From the NCBI RefSeq assembly GCF_014842925.1, contig NZ_JACYXJ010000001.1, forward strand, positions 372,001 through 436,000: a DNA stretch of 64,000 nucleotides. Direction: 5' to 3'. The position numbers and the translations under genes are program-made. The DNA is from Roseibium polysiphoniae. Lineage in GTDB: Bacteria > Pseudomonadota > Alphaproteobacteria > Rhizobiales > Stappiaceae. The notes under the pieces were generated by a model, which saw nothing but the letters and a program-made list of their open reading frames with translations, made no database searches and was not told where the DNA came from. The first letter of the stretch is position 1; each line of letters begins with the position of its first letter. Positions 1 to 8,806 of this stretch are shown one piece after another.

Positions 1-439
1 GGTCGCTGGATGGATCCATCAGGTGGGCAATGTTGCTCAACACCACCATCGCTTCCGAGTAGGTGAGGTTGCCGTCTGCGTCGGCGATGGCCTCTCCGAT
101 CTCTCCGAAAAGCGCTTCTTCCGAAACAGCGTGTTCCGAAAAGCCCATCCACGATTCAGGGAACCGGCGCATGTCGAGCGCGCCCTGGCTCAGCACCTCG
201 ATATTCTTGTGCCGCGTGTCCTTGCTGATACGGGCAAAGGTGGTTTTGACGTCCTTTTCCGAACCTTCGAGGATCTGAAAAAAGTAGTCGTGGGTAAAGA
301 GAAGACAGCCGGTCACGCGTGCCGAGGAATTATGCCGTCGTGCCGCATCCAGGATATTGGCGACCTGGGCGTCCGCGACCGCTCGGTCCTGTGTGTCCGA
401 CATCTCGCTCTTGTAGCAAAGATAGAAAAGATCCTGCAT
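1..439 (-). CDS. BLUF-domain blue-light photoreceptor (C-terminus cut by window edge)
   Basis: Reading leftward from an ATG at 439, 146 codons are open to the window edge. The protein looks like a short stand-alone BLUF protein that binds FAD and senses blue light in the cytoplasm. Seen in the sequence: the Y-x-S start motif (Tyr9, Ser11), Asn37 in the RRHN segment followed by RVTGCLLF, Gln55 in FFQILEGS, and a D-x-RH segment after it. Tyr, Asn and Gln are the known flavin-contacting residues of this family, and all are present. An AAGAAAGGG ribosome site lies about 8 bases upstream of the ATG. Short BLUF proteins are usually near 150 residues, so almost the whole protein is visible and the stop must lie just outside. 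No output domain is visible, so the partner is unknown. The frame has no in-window stop, so it is easily missed. Confidence 0.85.
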   Translation of the reverse strand, partial: MQDLFYLCYKSEMSDTQDRAVADAQVANILDAARRHNSSARVTGCLLFTHDYFFQILEGSEKDVKTTFARISKDTRHKNIEVLSQGALDMRRFPESWMGFSEHAVSEEALFGEIGEAIADADGNLTYSEAMVVLSNIAHLMDPSSD

Positions 440-656
440 CTTGTTACCCTTTCTTGCGATGAGCTTTTGACTGCTGCGAAGTCAAAATTATCTCGAAAGG
501 AAACGCTGTCGCTTGGGAATGAAAATAGTCTGAATCCAATAGTATAATTTGGATTATGCATCTGATTGATTTGGGTTGAACTTTAAAAGTGATTAGATTG
601 CAGGATTTGCGAATAGAAAAAGTGACAATATAGCTGGCGGATAAAGCAGATAAAGA

Positions 657-1253
657 TTAGCTGCGTGGTTTTTCCAGCTGCCAGGCGAGGTTTGCTTTCA
701 CGGCAAGCCACTCGCTGGCGATGATGGAATAGACGACCGTGTCGCGCAGGGATCCGTCTTCCATCTGTTGGTGGGATCGCAATATGCCGTCGAGCTTTGC
801 GCCAAGGCGTTCGATCGCGGTCCGGCTCTGCCGGTTCAGGAAGTGGGTCCGGAACTCGACCGCGATACAGTCCAGTTCCTCAAATGCGTGCCGCAGCAGG
901 AGTAGCTTGCACTCAGTGTTGAACGGCGAGCGCTGCACGGCCTTGCGATACCATGTCGAGCCGATTTCGACGCGTCGGTTGAGCGCATCGATGTTCATGT
1001 AGGTTGTCATGCCGACGGCCTTGCCGCTGGACTTGCCCAAAATGGCGAAAGGCAGCATGGAACCTTCTTTTTGAAGGCCCAGCCTGCGCTCGATCTCCGC
1101 CGGAACGGCCTTGGGCGCCGGTACGCTCGTGTACCACAGCTTGTGGACATCCCCGTCAGCGGCTGCGGCGGCAAGATCGTCCGCATGGTCAAGACTCAGC
1201 GGAACCAGGCTTACGAAATTGCCTTGGGTGCAAAAGGGATCGGGCCAGCACAT
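657..1253 (-). CDS. GNAT-family N-acetyltransferase (RimJ/RimL-like)
   Basis: A 198-residue protein with the layout of RimJ/RimL-type acetyltransferases, which move an acetyl group from acetyl-CoA to an amine. Seen: an N-terminal LVPLSLDHADDL segment, the central EIGSTWYRKAVQRSPFNTE stretch that resembles the acetyl-CoA-binding part of RimL relatives, and a RHAFEELDCIAVEFRTHFLN strand followed by SRTAIERLGA, both typical near the C-terminal end of the fold. It lies 42 bases downstream of the short-chain dehydrogenase on the same strand and may be co-transcribed with it. The start has only a weak AAAGG upstream. The substrate cannot be told; small-molecule or protein N-terminal acetylation are both possible. 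Confidence 0.8.
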   Translation of the reverse strand: MCWPDPFCTQGNFVSLVPLSLDHADDLAAAAADGDVHKLWYTSVPAPKAVPAEIERRLGLQKEGSMLPFAILGKSSGKAVGMTTYMNIDALNRRVEIGSTWYRKAVQRSPFNTECKLLLLRHAFEELDCIAVEFRTHFLNRQSRTAIERLGAKLDGILRSHQQMEDGSLRDTVVYSIIASEWLAVKANLAWQLEKPRS

Positions 1254-1295
1254 TGGGGGAGCCTTTGAAAACGAATCTTGCGTCTGGGATCGAGA

Positions 1296-1973
1296 CTAGA
1301 ACGGCCGCTCTTCGCCCGTCCACTTGAAGAATGCGCCCGTCTTTGAAATCTTGAGGTCCTCTGCGATCTTCAAAATGCCTTTGGCAACATCTCCCGCATC
1401 GTTGTCAGCTTCCGCACCGCCCATATCGGTCTTCACCCAGCCCGGATCGATCAGACAAACGGCAATTTTCTCGGCTTCTAGGTCGGTCGCAAGACCTTGC
1501 ATGACCTTATTGACCGCAGCTTTCGAGGATCGATAGGCGATCCGGTCGGACTTGGCATAGCCCATCCAGGCCATCTGGCTGGAGACCGTCAGGATCTTGC
1601 CGTGTTCCGACTGGCGCAGATGAGGCAAAAACGCCTGGGCGATCGCAAGCGGAGCAAGCGTGTTGATCGCAAGGGTTTGGGCAAAGCCTTCGAAGTCCAT
1701 GTTCAAAGTGGACTGTCTGTCCGGCCCGATGACGCCTGCATTGTTGATCACAACGTCGAGCGGTGCCCTCAAACCGGCCGCCGCCTTTGCAATTGCCTCC
1801 TGGTCGGTCACGTCAAAGACCATCGTTTGCACATCCGGCAGCAAAGAAGACAGCTCTTCAGCCTGCGCCTGTGTTCGAACCGAAACGTGGACCAACCAGC
1901 CCTTGTCGACCGCTGCTTTGGCGAGCTCCAGGCCAATTCCGCGATTTGCGCCAGTGATCAGAATGCTTGTCAT
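1296..1973 (-). CDS. Short-chain dehydrogenase/reductase (SDR)
   Basis: A 225-residue classical SDR, a cytoplasmic NAD(P)-dependent oxidoreductase. Seen: the nucleotide-binding TGANRGIG at residues 8-15, the structural NNAG at 77-80, a Ser-Ser pair at 131-132, and the catalytic Y147-x3-K151 in YRSSK. The start at 1973 gives the usual SDR N-terminus, with the first strand right after the Met; the same frame stays open 33 codons further upstream, but that extension has no family resemblance. The substrate is not evident. It is probably the first gene of a leftward unit with the acetyltransferase. Confidence 0.88.
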   Translation of the reverse strand: MTSILITGANRGIGLELAKAAVDKGWLVHVSVRTQAQAEELSSLLPDVQTMVFDVTDQEAIAKAAAGLRAPLDVVINNAGVIGPDRQSTLNMDFEGFAQTLAINTLAPLAIAQAFLPHLRQSEHGKILTVSSQMAWMGYAKSDRIAYRSSKAAVNKVMQGLATDLEAEKIAVCLIDPGWVKTDMGGAEADNDAGDVAKGILKIAEDLKISKTGAFFKWTGEERPF

Positions 1974-2234
1974 GGAAAACGCTCTTGCAGATAGAGGTGA
2001 GGCCAAAGCGCCGAACGCAAGGCCAGGATATGAGGTCACCAAAGACCTATAGGTTGATGCGACACCATGCAAAGGTGATCTTCCCTGGAATGGTCTTTAC
2101 GACTGCGAGCGAAGACCAAAGGTGCAGGGCATGTTGTGTCGCCGGTTTCATTGACGCCGGACCAAGCATGACTACGTTAAGCACAACCGCCGGGTGATTT
2201 GCCCGGCCTAGGGATGCGAAATCAGGAATTTTCA

Positions 2235-3425
2235 ATGAGCGAAGCGATCAAGGAAGCCGTGCTGGACCGATTGTCCAAGGTCAAGGGACCGGATCTCGAG
2301 GGGGATCTGGTGTCACTTGGTCTTGTCTCGGATGTATTTGTGTCAGACGGCCGTGTGGCTTTCTCGATCACTGTGCCGGCCGAACGTGCCCAGCAACTCG
2401 AGCCCCTTCGTCAGGCGGCGGAGAAGGTCGTCAAGGAGATCGACGGTGTCGAAGCGGCCATGGTCGCACTGACAGCTGAAAAGGCGGCTGGGAGCTCCGG
2501 GTCTGCACCTGCAGCTCCTGTTCGTCCCGCGCCCAGCAAGGCGCAGGTCGGAGATGTTCCCCCGCCCATGCAGGCGAGAGCGAAGAGCCAGGCTCCAGAG
2601 CAGACCGGCCAGAAGCCGGGCGTGCCGGGCGTCAAGACGATCATCGCAGTCGCGTCGGGCAAGGGCGGTGTCGGCAAATCGACGACCACGGCCAATCTGG
2701 CGCTGGGCCTTCAGGCCAACGGCCTCAAGGTCGGGGTGCTGGATGCCGATATCTACGGTCCGTCCGTTCCGCGTCTGTTTAATGTTACAGGCCGGCCGGA
2801 ACCCGTTTCTGGCCGGATTCTGAAGCCGCTGGAAGGGTACGGCATCAAGGTCATGTCCATGGGGTTCATGGTCGAAGAAGAGACGCCGATGATCTGGCGC
2901 GGCCCGATGGTGATTTCCGCCCTGACCCAGATGCTGCGGGAAGTCGCCTGGGGCGAACTCGACGTTCTTGTCGTCGATATGCCACCCGGCACCGGCGATG
3001 CGCAGCTCACCATGGCTCAGCAGGTGCCGCTGGCTGGCGCCGTTATCGTTTCAACGCCTCAGGATCTGGCACTCATTGATGCGCGCAAGGGGCTCAACAT
3101 GTTCCGCCGGGTTGATGTACCGGTGCTCGGAATTGTCGAGAACATGAGCTACTTCCTCTGCCCGGACTGCGGCGCACGGCACGATATTTTCGGTCACGGC
3201 GGTGCCCGGGCCGAAGCGGAAAAACTTGGCGTGCCTTTCCTTGGAGAAGTTCCGCTCGACATGCAGATCCGAGAAACATCGGATGCAGGTACGCCGGTTG
3301 TCGTCTCCGACCCCGATGGTGCGCACACGACGGTCTACCGCGCCATCGCATCGCGAGTTATGGAGGAAATCGCTCGCTATGAAGGTGAGGGGGCAAGAAT
3401 CGCCCCCAATATCGTGATGGAGTAG
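2235..3425 (+). CDS. mrp: Mrp/ApbC-type iron-sulfur cluster carrier ATPase
   Basis: A 396-residue P-loop ATPase of the Mrp/NBP35 family, which binds and delivers Fe-S clusters to apoproteins in the cytoplasm. Domain order: an N-terminal MIP18 (DUF59) domain at about 5-80, a Pro/Ala-rich linker at about 85-135, then the ATPase with the deviant Walker A GKGGVGKST at 142-150, the VVDMPPGTGD segment, and the cluster-binding CPDC motif (Cys309, Cys312). The ATG at 2235 starts the DUF59 domain directly; 12 upstream in-frame codons were not used. A strong terminator follows. An Fe-S carrier just before an FDH locus that needs many 4Fe-4S clusters makes sense functionally, but it appears to be a separate transcription unit. 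Confidence 0.93.
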   Translation: MSEAIKEAVLDRLSKVKGPDLEGDLVSLGLVSDVFVSDGRVAFSITVPAERAQQLEPLRQAAEKVVKEIDGVEAAMVALTAEKAAGSSGSAPAAPVRPAPSKAQVGDVPPPMQARAKSQAPEQTGQKPGVPGVKTIIAVASGKGGVGKSTTTANLALGLQANGLKVGVLDADIYGPSVPRLFNVTGRPEPVSGRILKPLEGYGIKVMSMGFMVEEETPMIWRGPMVISALTQMLREVAWGELDVLVVDMPPGTGDAQLTMAQQVPLAGAVIVSTPQDLALIDARKGLNMFRRVDVPVLGIVENMSYFLCPDCGARHDIFGHGGARAEAEKLGVPFLGEVPLDMQIRETSDAGTPVVVSDPDGAHTTVYRAIASRVMEEIARYEGEGARIAPNIVME

Positions 3426-3487
3426 CGTCCAAGACGGCGGTTTTCGCCAGATGCCGAGCTCGTTACGCTGACCAAATCAGCCTGAAG

Positions 3488-3515
3488 CCGACCCGTCATG
3501 CGGGTCGGTTTTTTT
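3488..3515 (+). terminator. Rho-independent terminator of mrp
   Basis: A perfect 8-bp stem, CCGACCCG at 3488-3495 and CGGGTCGG at 3501-3508, with a 5-base loop and seven T residues directly after it. It lies 63 bases past the mrp stop and separates mrp from the FDH locus. Confidence 0.92.
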
Positions 3516-4001
3516 ATGAGCTTTGGGTACAGCTTTGATGCTGGTGAAAAGGTCTTTTTCATCGAGTGTCGTTGTGCAATGCAATATAGTTGGCCGATTT
3601 GGCGCGATAAAATCATTCCGCGAAACCTTGCCTGACCCATTGTAAAAGTTGCGTAGGGGTACTGATAGCGTGGCGTGATGATTCTTAAGTATCTGATTTA
3701 TATTTGTAAATGCCGAAGGCCTGCCCCTATTCTGACCGCCTCACGGGAGTGCTCGGCGAGATTCTCTTGTCGTCGAACTGCTTGATTTATCAACGCTGAT
3801 TCAAATCAGAACACGCTTTCCCGGTTGCTGCAGCGCATCCTGAAATGCCGTTTTAGTGTCTTTTGTTATTTTAATTTCAGAGATGAATCTAAAAGTATTC
3901 TAAAAGCATGAATTTGCATTCAATACTGCGATGCAAAAATGATTTCATTTGCGACCGTTGTCATTCGGAGCAATCATCGGCCACTGAGGGAGAAATTTTG
4001 G
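3516..4001 (+). promoter_or_regulatory. Intergenic control region of the formate dehydrogenase locus
   Basis: 486 bases without a convincing gene, AT-richer than the flanks and containing several dyads. CTGATT-ca-AATCAG (3796-3809) is a perfect 6-bp-arm palindrome. TTGAT-tt-ATCAA (3782-3793) lies just upstream of it. TTTGCAT (3913-3919) faces ATGCAAA (3931-3937), and another TCATTTGC follows at 3945-3952. The TTTGCA word recurs as a perfect inverted repeat at the second FDH promoter near 18.9 kb. Promoter -35/-10 boxes could not be assigned with confidence. This should be where the rightward FDH transcription starts. Confidence 0.5.
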
Positions 4002-4610
4002 ATGTCACAGGTGACGTCGGTTCAAGCCGAGATCGCGTCTGAAGATGCGGATCGTGCAATCCTATATGGTTTCATCGGCCGGATGCTGCAGGCAGCTCCG
4101 TCGAACGAGGATCTGCAGGCCATTCGCGGTCTTCAGTCTGACGATACGCCTGTAGGCCAAGCGCTCGCCGGTCTGTCGGCCGCTGCTGAGAGTGCGACCG
4201 CCGAAAACCTCTCCCGGGCCTATGAAGATCTTTTTATCGGTCTCGGCCGCGGCGAATTTGTCCCCTACGGATCCTATTATCTCACCGGCTTCTTGCACGA
4301 GAAGCCGCTGGCTGACCTTCGCGCCACCATGTCTCGCTATGGCATCGAGCGCTCGGAAGGTGTTTCGGAGCCAGAGGACCACATCGCAGCCCTCATGCAG
4401 ATGATGGAAGGTCTCATTTCGGGAGATTTCGGCCAGGTGGCGACCCTTGATGAGCAACGGCAGTTTTTCGTTGAACACATCGGATCCTGGGCCGGACATT
4501 TCTTCAAGGATCTCAGCGCAACTGATACGGACGCGTTCTACGCAGCTGTCGGGGCGCTCGGACGTGTTTTCATGGCGGTGGAGGCCGACGCTTTCGCCAT
4601 GACAGAGTAA
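4002..4610 (+). CDS. TorD/DmsD-family molybdoenzyme chaperone
   Basis: A 202-residue, mostly helical protein resembling the TorD family of cytoplasmic chaperones, which bind the Tat signal and assist cofactor loading of molybdoenzymes. Seen: an early ADRAILYGFIGRML helix, the AYEDLFIGLGRGEFVPYGSYYLTG segment that matches the E-x-x-x-LF...P-Y-x-S-x-Y pattern of the family, EPEDHIA corresponding to the known E-P-D-H motif, and a late FVEHIGSWAGHFFKDL helix corresponding to the H-x-x-x-W motif. The ATG at 4002 has GAGGGAG about 9 bases upstream; an in-frame ATG at 3939 lies inside the putative operator region and was not used. Being first in the cluster, it most likely serves the FDH catalytic subunit two genes on. 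Confidence 0.88.
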   Translation: MSQVTSVQAEIASEDADRAILYGFIGRMLQAAPSNEDLQAIRGLQSDDTPVGQALAGLSAAAESATAENLSRAYEDLFIGLGRGEFVPYGSYYLTGFLHEKPLADLRATMSRYGIERSEGVSEPEDHIAALMQMMEGLISGDFGQVATLDEQRQFFVEHIGSWAGHFFKDLSATDTDAFYAAVGALGRVFMAVEADAFAMTE

Positions 4611-4708
4611 GTCGGAAAGCGGCGCGTCGCGGCGCCGAGAAGCTGGATGTCGCTGTCCATGGTCTGGAGAGGCTGGATGGCGGAAAATCAGAGAGCTGGA
4701 GTGAAACG

Positions 4709-4900
4709 ATGACGGACAAAAAAACGAAGGATACCGCCGATCGGCGCAATTTCCTGAAGCTTGCCGGTCTCGGCACCCTCGCAGGTGGTGCATCAATCGT
4801 TGCCGGTGGCGCAGAAGCTGTTGAGGCGGGAACGGACGCAGGTACCGGGTATCGGGAAACCGACCACGTCAAGAAAGTCTACGAAACCGCACGCTTTTAA
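4709..4900 (+). CDS. Small Tat-signal protein of the formate dehydrogenase region
   Basis: A 63-residue protein, nearly all signal and short tail. Seen: twin arginines at 12-13 in RRNFLK, then a Gly/Ala-rich hydrophobic stretch and a short charged end (GYRETDHVKKVYETARF). Small proteins of this kind are known next to FDH genes in proteobacteria (the formate dehydrogenase region Tat-target family), and the Y-R-x-T-x-H-V-x-x-Y-Y/E-x-A-R-F ending is their mark. Its role is not established; it may be an assembly factor or small subunit of the exported enzyme. It sits between the chaperone and the catalytic subunit on the same strand. Confidence 0.87.
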   Translation: MTDKKTKDTADRRNFLKLAGLGTLAGGASIVAGGAEAVEAGTDAGTGYRETDHVKKVYETARF

Positions 4901-4993
4901 AGCAATTGGCTCGCTGCTTCAGACGCGATGAAGCGGCAAGCCCGGGACTGGCAGGGTGACCCTTGTGCTGTCCCGTTTGAGGGAGAAACGAGA

Positions 4994-7891
4994 ATGCTCA
5001 GGAAAAAGACAAGTGGGGTCGCGCGGCGCGGCCGTTTGTCCTCCGCCTTTGCTGATTTCAGCTCGGCGACAATGGATCGTAGAACCTTTCTGCGGCGCTC
5101 AGGCGTAGCGGCTGGCGGTCTTGCTGCTGTGACGGCTGCCTCCGGCGGCATGGTGCAAAAAGCGCAGGCTCAGGCGGCAACGGTTGGCAAGGTCGACATC
5201 AAGAAGTCGGTCTGCACCCATTGCTCCGTCGGCTGTACGGTTCTGGCTGAGGTCAAGGACGGTGTTTGGGTCGGCCAGGAACCTGGTTTCGACAGCCCGT
5301 TCAACCTCGGCTCCCATTGCGCCAAGGGCGCTTCGGTGCGCGAACACGCTCACGGCGAGCGCCGTCTCAAGTACCCGACCAAACTGGTCGGCGGAAAATG
5401 GGAGCGCATCTCCTGGGATCAGGCGATCGAAGAACTTGGCGACAAGATGCTTCAGGTCCGCGATGCCGAGGGTCCGGACAGCGTATACTGGCTCGGTTCT
5501 GCAAAGCACAACAACGAGCAGGCCTATCTGATGCGCAAGTTCGCTGCCTTCTTCGGCACGAACAACGTCGACCACCAGGCGCGTATTTGTCACTCCACCA
5601 CGGTTGCAGGTGTTGCCAACACCTGGGGCTATGGAGCGATGACCAACTCCTACAACGACATCCACAATTCCCGCGCCATCTTCATCATCGGCGGCAACCC
5701 GGCCGAAGCACACCCTGTCTCTCTGCTGCATGTGCTGAAGGCAAAGGAAGAAAACAACGCTCCGCTGATCGTCTGCGACCCGCGCTTTACGCGCACCGCG
5801 GCACACGCAACGGAATATGTTCGCTTCCGTCCAGGCTCGGACGTTGCGCTGGTTTGGGGCATTCTCTGGCACATTTTCGAAAATGGCTGGGAAGACAAGG
5901 AATTCATCCGCCAGCGTGTCTGGGGCATGGATCAGATCAAGGCCGAAGTCGCTAACTGGGATCCTGAAGAAGTCGAACGTGTCACGGGCGTTCCCGGCTC
6001 TCAGATGAAACGCGTTGCCAAAACCCTCGCGAACAACCGTCCCGGCACCGTAATCTGGTGCATGGGTGGCACCCAGCACACCAACGGCAACAACAACACC
6101 CGCGCCTACTGCGTGTTACAGCTTGCCCTCGGCAACATGGGCAAGGCTGGTGGCGGCACCAACATCTTCCGCGGCCACGACAACGTTCAGGGTGCAACGG
6201 ATCTTGGCGTTCTCGCCGATACGCTGCCCGGATATTATGGCCTGTCCGATGGCGCATGGGCTCATTGGTCCCGCGTCTGGGATGTTGAGAACGACTACAT
6301 TCGCGGTCGTTTCAACACCATGAAGGGCGCTGACGGCAAGGATGTCGCCATGATCAACCAGAAGGGCATTCCCGTGTCCCGCTGGATCGATGGTGTCCTC
6401 GAGGATGAAGACAAGCTGCAGCAGCCGGCAAACACCAAGGTCATGGTGTTCTGGGGACATGCCCCGAACTCCCAGACCCGTCTTCCGGACATGAAAGTGG
6501 CGATGGAAAAGCTCGACACGCTGGTCGTGATCGATCCTTATCCGACCATGTCGGCCGTTCTGTCGGACCGCAAGGATGGCGTTTACCTTCTACCGGCGAC
6601 GACCCAGTTCGAGACCTACGGCTCGGTCACGGCGTCCAACCGGTCGCTGCAGTGGCGTGAGAAGGTTGTCGAGCCTCTGTTCGAGAGCCTGCCTGACCAC
6701 ACCATCATGTACAAGCTGGCCAAGAAGCTCGGTTTTGCCGACGAGATGTTCAAGAACATCGAAGTCAATGGCGAAGAGCCGCTGATTGAAGACATCACCC
6801 GCGAGTTCAACAAGGGCATGTGGACGATCGGCTACACCGGTCAGTCGCCGGAGCGCATGAAGCTCCATATGGCGAACCAGCATACGTTCGACCGCACGAC
6901 GCTTCGGGCGCTCGGTGGGCCATGCGACGGCGATTTCTACGGAATGCCGTGGCCGTGCTGGGGCACAGCCGAAATGGGCCATCCAGGCTCTGCGAATCTT
7001 TATGATCCGTCATTGCCGGTCGCCGAAGGCGGCATGCCGTTCCGCGCGCGCTTCGGCGTTGAACGGGATGGTGACAATCTTCTGGCTGAAGATTCCTGGC
7101 CGGTCGATTCCGAGATCCAGGATGGCTATCCCGAGTTCACCATGGCGATGCTCAAGAGCCTTGGCTGGGATGGCGACCTGACGGACGACGAACGCGCGTC
7201 CATCGAGGCAGTTGCCGGCGACAAGACCAACTGGAAGACCGACCTTTCGGGCGGCATCCAGCGCGTCGCGATCAAGCATGGCTGTGCGCCTTACGGCAAC
7301 GCCAAGGCCCGCGCCGTCGTGTGGACCTTCCCGGATCCGGTGCCGGTCCACCGCGAGCCGCTCTACACCAATCGCCGGGATCTTCTCGACAAGTATGCCA
7401 CCTATGAGGATAAGACCTTCTGGCGTGTCCCCACGGCCTACAAGTCGATCCAGGAGAATGACTTCTCCAAGGACTTCCCGATGATCCTGACCTCCGGCCG
7501 TCTGGTCGAATACGAGGGCGGTGGTGACGAGACCCGGTCCAACCCATGGCTTGCTGAACTGCAGCAGGACATGTTCATCGAGATCAACCCTGCTGACGCG
7601 AACGACCTCGGTGTTCGTGATGGTGAGATGGTCTGGGTGCACGGTCCTGAAGGCGGCAAGGTCAAGGTCATGGCCATGACCACCCAACGCGTTGGCCGCG
7701 GTGTGACCTTCATGCCGTTCCACTTCGGTGGTCACTACCAGGGCGAGGACCAGCGCTCCAAGTATCCGAAGGGCTCCGATCCATATGTCCTCGGTGAAGC
7801 AACCAACACTGCTCAGACTTACGGTTACGACAGCGTGACCCAGATGCAGGAAACCAAGGCCACTCTGTGCCGCATTGAGCGCGCAGCCTAA
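4994..7891 (+). CDS. fdhA: Formate dehydrogenase catalytic (alpha) subunit, Mo/bis-MGD, Cys type
   Basis: A 965-residue molybdopterin oxidoreductase that oxidises formate to CO2 on the periplasmic side. Seen: a Tat signal with twin Arg at 29-30 (DRRTFLRRSG) and an AQAQA cleavage-like site near 60; a 4Fe-4S motif with Cys74, Cys77, Cys81 and Cys109; the Mo-ligand region HQARICHS, with Cys199 in place of selenocysteine and the adjacent catalytic His200. The body and the C-terminal dinucleotide-binding domain (about 840-960) are intact. This is the membrane-bound FDH-N/FDH-O type, slightly shorter than the about 1015 residues of the E. coli enzymes. The ATG at 4994 follows a GGGAG site; 22 upstream codons are also open but lack a signal-like start. 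Only 14 bases separate it from the beta subunit gene. Confidence 0.96.
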   Translation: MLRKKTSGVARRGRLSSAFADFSSATMDRRTFLRRSGVAAGGLAAVTAASGGMVQKAQAQAATVGKVDIKKSVCTHCSVGCTVLAEVKDGVWVGQEPGFDSPFNLGSHCAKGASVREHAHGERRLKYPTKLVGGKWERISWDQAIEELGDKMLQVRDAEGPDSVYWLGSAKHNNEQAYLMRKFAAFFGTNNVDHQARICHSTTVAGVANTWGYGAMTNSYNDIHNSRAIFIIGGNPAEAHPVSLLHVLKAKEENNAPLIVCDPRFTRTAAHATEYVRFRPGSDVALVWGILWHIFENGWEDKEFIRQRVWGMDQIKAEVANWDPEEVERVTGVPGSQMKRVAKTLANNRPGTVIWCMGGTQHTNGNNNTRAYCVLQLALGNMGKAGGGTNIFRGHDNVQGATDLGVLADTLPGYYGLSDGAWAHWSRVWDVENDYIRGRFNTMKGADGKDVAMINQKGIPVSRWIDGVLEDEDKLQQPANTKVMVFWGHAPNSQTRLPDMKVAMEKLDTLVVIDPYPTMSAVLSDRKDGVYLLPATTQFETYGSVTASNRSLQWREKVVEPLFESLPDHTIMYKLAKKLGFADEMFKNIEVNGEEPLIEDITREFNKGMWTIGYTGQSPERMKLHMANQHTFDRTTLRALGGPCDGDFYGMPWPCWGTAEMGHPGSANLYDPSLPVAEGGMPFRARFGVERDGDNLLAEDSWPVDSEIQDGYPEFTMAMLKSLGWDGDLTDDERASIEAVAGDKTNWKTDLSGGIQRVAIKHGCAPYGNAKARAVVWTFPDPVPVHREPLYTNRRDLLDKYATYEDKTFWRVPTAYKSIQENDFSKDFPMILTSGRLVEYEGGGDETRSNPWLAELQQDMFIEINPADANDLGVRDGEMVWVHGPEGGKVKVMAMTTQRVGRGVTFMPFHFGGHYQGEDQRSKYPKGSDPYVLGEATNTAQTYGYDSVTQMQETKATLCRIERAA

Positions 7892-7905
7892 GGGAGGGAA
7901 GACTC

Positions 7906-8505
7906 ATGGCACGTATGAAATTCCTCTGTGACGCTGAACGCTGCATCGAGTGCAACGCCTGCGTTACTGCTTGTAAGAACGAGAACGAGGTGCCTTGGGG
8001 CATCAATCGCCGCCGTGTTGTAACGATCAACGACGGCAAGCCTGGTGAGCGCTCGATCTCGGTCGCTTGCATGCATTGTTCGGATGCGCCGTGTACGGCC
8101 GTCTGTCCGGTGGATTGCTTCTATCAGTCCGACGAGGGCGTGGTGCTGCACTCCAAGGACCTTTGCATCGGCTGCGGCTATTGCTTCTATGCCTGCCCCT
8201 TCGGCGCGCCGCAGTATCCGCAGGTCGGGAACTTTGGCTCCCGCGGCAAGATGGACAAGTGCACCTTCTGTGCCGGTGGCCCGGAAGAAGATAACTCGGC
8301 TGCCGAGTTCCAGAAATACGGGCGCAACCGTCTGGCCGAGGGCAAGTTGCCGCTTTGTGCGGAAATGTGCTCGACCAAGGCGCTGCTGGCAGGTGACGGT
8401 GACGTTGTCTCCGCGATCTACCGCGAGCGCGTGGTCGCTCGTGGCTTTGGCTCCGGCGCCTGGGGCTGGGGCACTGCATATGATCAGAAGGCCGGAAACT
8501 TTTAG
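7906..8505 (+). CDS. fdhB: Formate dehydrogenase 4Fe-4S (beta) subunit
   Basis: A 199-residue ferredoxin-like subunit that carries electrons from the catalytic subunit to the cytochrome b subunit. Seen: four groups of Cys ligands, beginning with Cys13-x2-Cys16-x2-Cys19-x3-Cys23 and continuing with CMHCSDAPCTAVCP, CIGCGYCFYACP and the split CTFC...CAEMC group, so four 4Fe-4S clusters are expected. There is no signal of its own; known relatives are exported with the Tat-bearing alpha subunit. Unlike E. coli FdnH it has no C-terminal membrane helix and stops after a short Gly-rich tail, so docking to the membrane must rely on the cytochrome b subunit or other partners. AGGGAGG precedes the start. 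Confidence 0.95.
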   Translation: MARMKFLCDAERCIECNACVTACKNENEVPWGINRRRVVTINDGKPGERSISVACMHCSDAPCTAVCPVDCFYQSDEGVVLHSKDLCIGCGYCFYACPFGAPQYPQVGNFGSRGKMDKCTFCAGGPEEDNSAAEFQKYGRNRLAEGKLPLCAEMCSTKALLAGDGDVVSAIYRERVVARGFGSGAWGWGTAYDQKAGNF

Positions 8506-8599
8506 GTTCCGCTTCTTCTGTGCAATGAAACGAAACAGGGACGGAGGCGGCTCACCAGCTGTCTCCGTTCTTTCGCCATGAAACTGCAGGAAAGCGTAG

Positions 8600-8806
8600 A
8601 TGAGCTGTGAATTGACCAGACGGTCTGCAAAACTGGCCTTGGCCATCTCTCTGCTGGGCCTCACCGCCCTGACTGGCTGCCGGGAATCTGAAGAAAACCG
8701 TGTGATCACGCTGGAAAAGGGCGTCTATCACGGCCAGCAGGACCATGCACTGACGGAAGAACAACGCCGCGAGCTTCGCGCACGAGGCATGAAGCAGCAA
8801 TTTTGA
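8600..8806 (+). CDS. Small lipoprotein in the FDH operon
   Basis: A 68-residue protein with a lipoprotein signal: Arg7-Arg8, a hydrophobic stretch, then the lipobox LTGC with Cys27 as the likely lipidated residue. The mature part is about 40 charged residues ending in TEEQRRELRARGMKQQF. An AGGAAAG site lies 7 bases before the ATG. It lies between the beta and cytochrome b genes, so it may help anchor or assemble the exported complex. I do not recognise a characterised family; the function is unknown, but the gene looks real from its signal, ribosome site and position. Confidence 0.75.
   Translation: MSCELTRRSAKLALAISLLGLTALTGCRESEENRVITLEKGVYHGQQDHALTEEQRRELRARGMKQQF

Noticed and set aside
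3782..3793. TTGAT-TT-ATCAA as an FNR/FixK box
   Set aside because: The arms fit, but the spacer is 2 bases instead of the 4 required for FNR-type sites, so it was not called as one.
3939..4001. Upstream extension of the TorD-like gene starting at 3939
   Set aside because: It would begin inside the dyad region, has no ribosome site and adds sequence unlike the family; the start at 4002 is better.
5099..6079. Long open frame on the minus strand inside fdhA
   Set aside because: It is fully covered by the formate dehydrogenase alpha subunit in another frame, has no ribosome site and its protein is Cys/Arg-rich noise.
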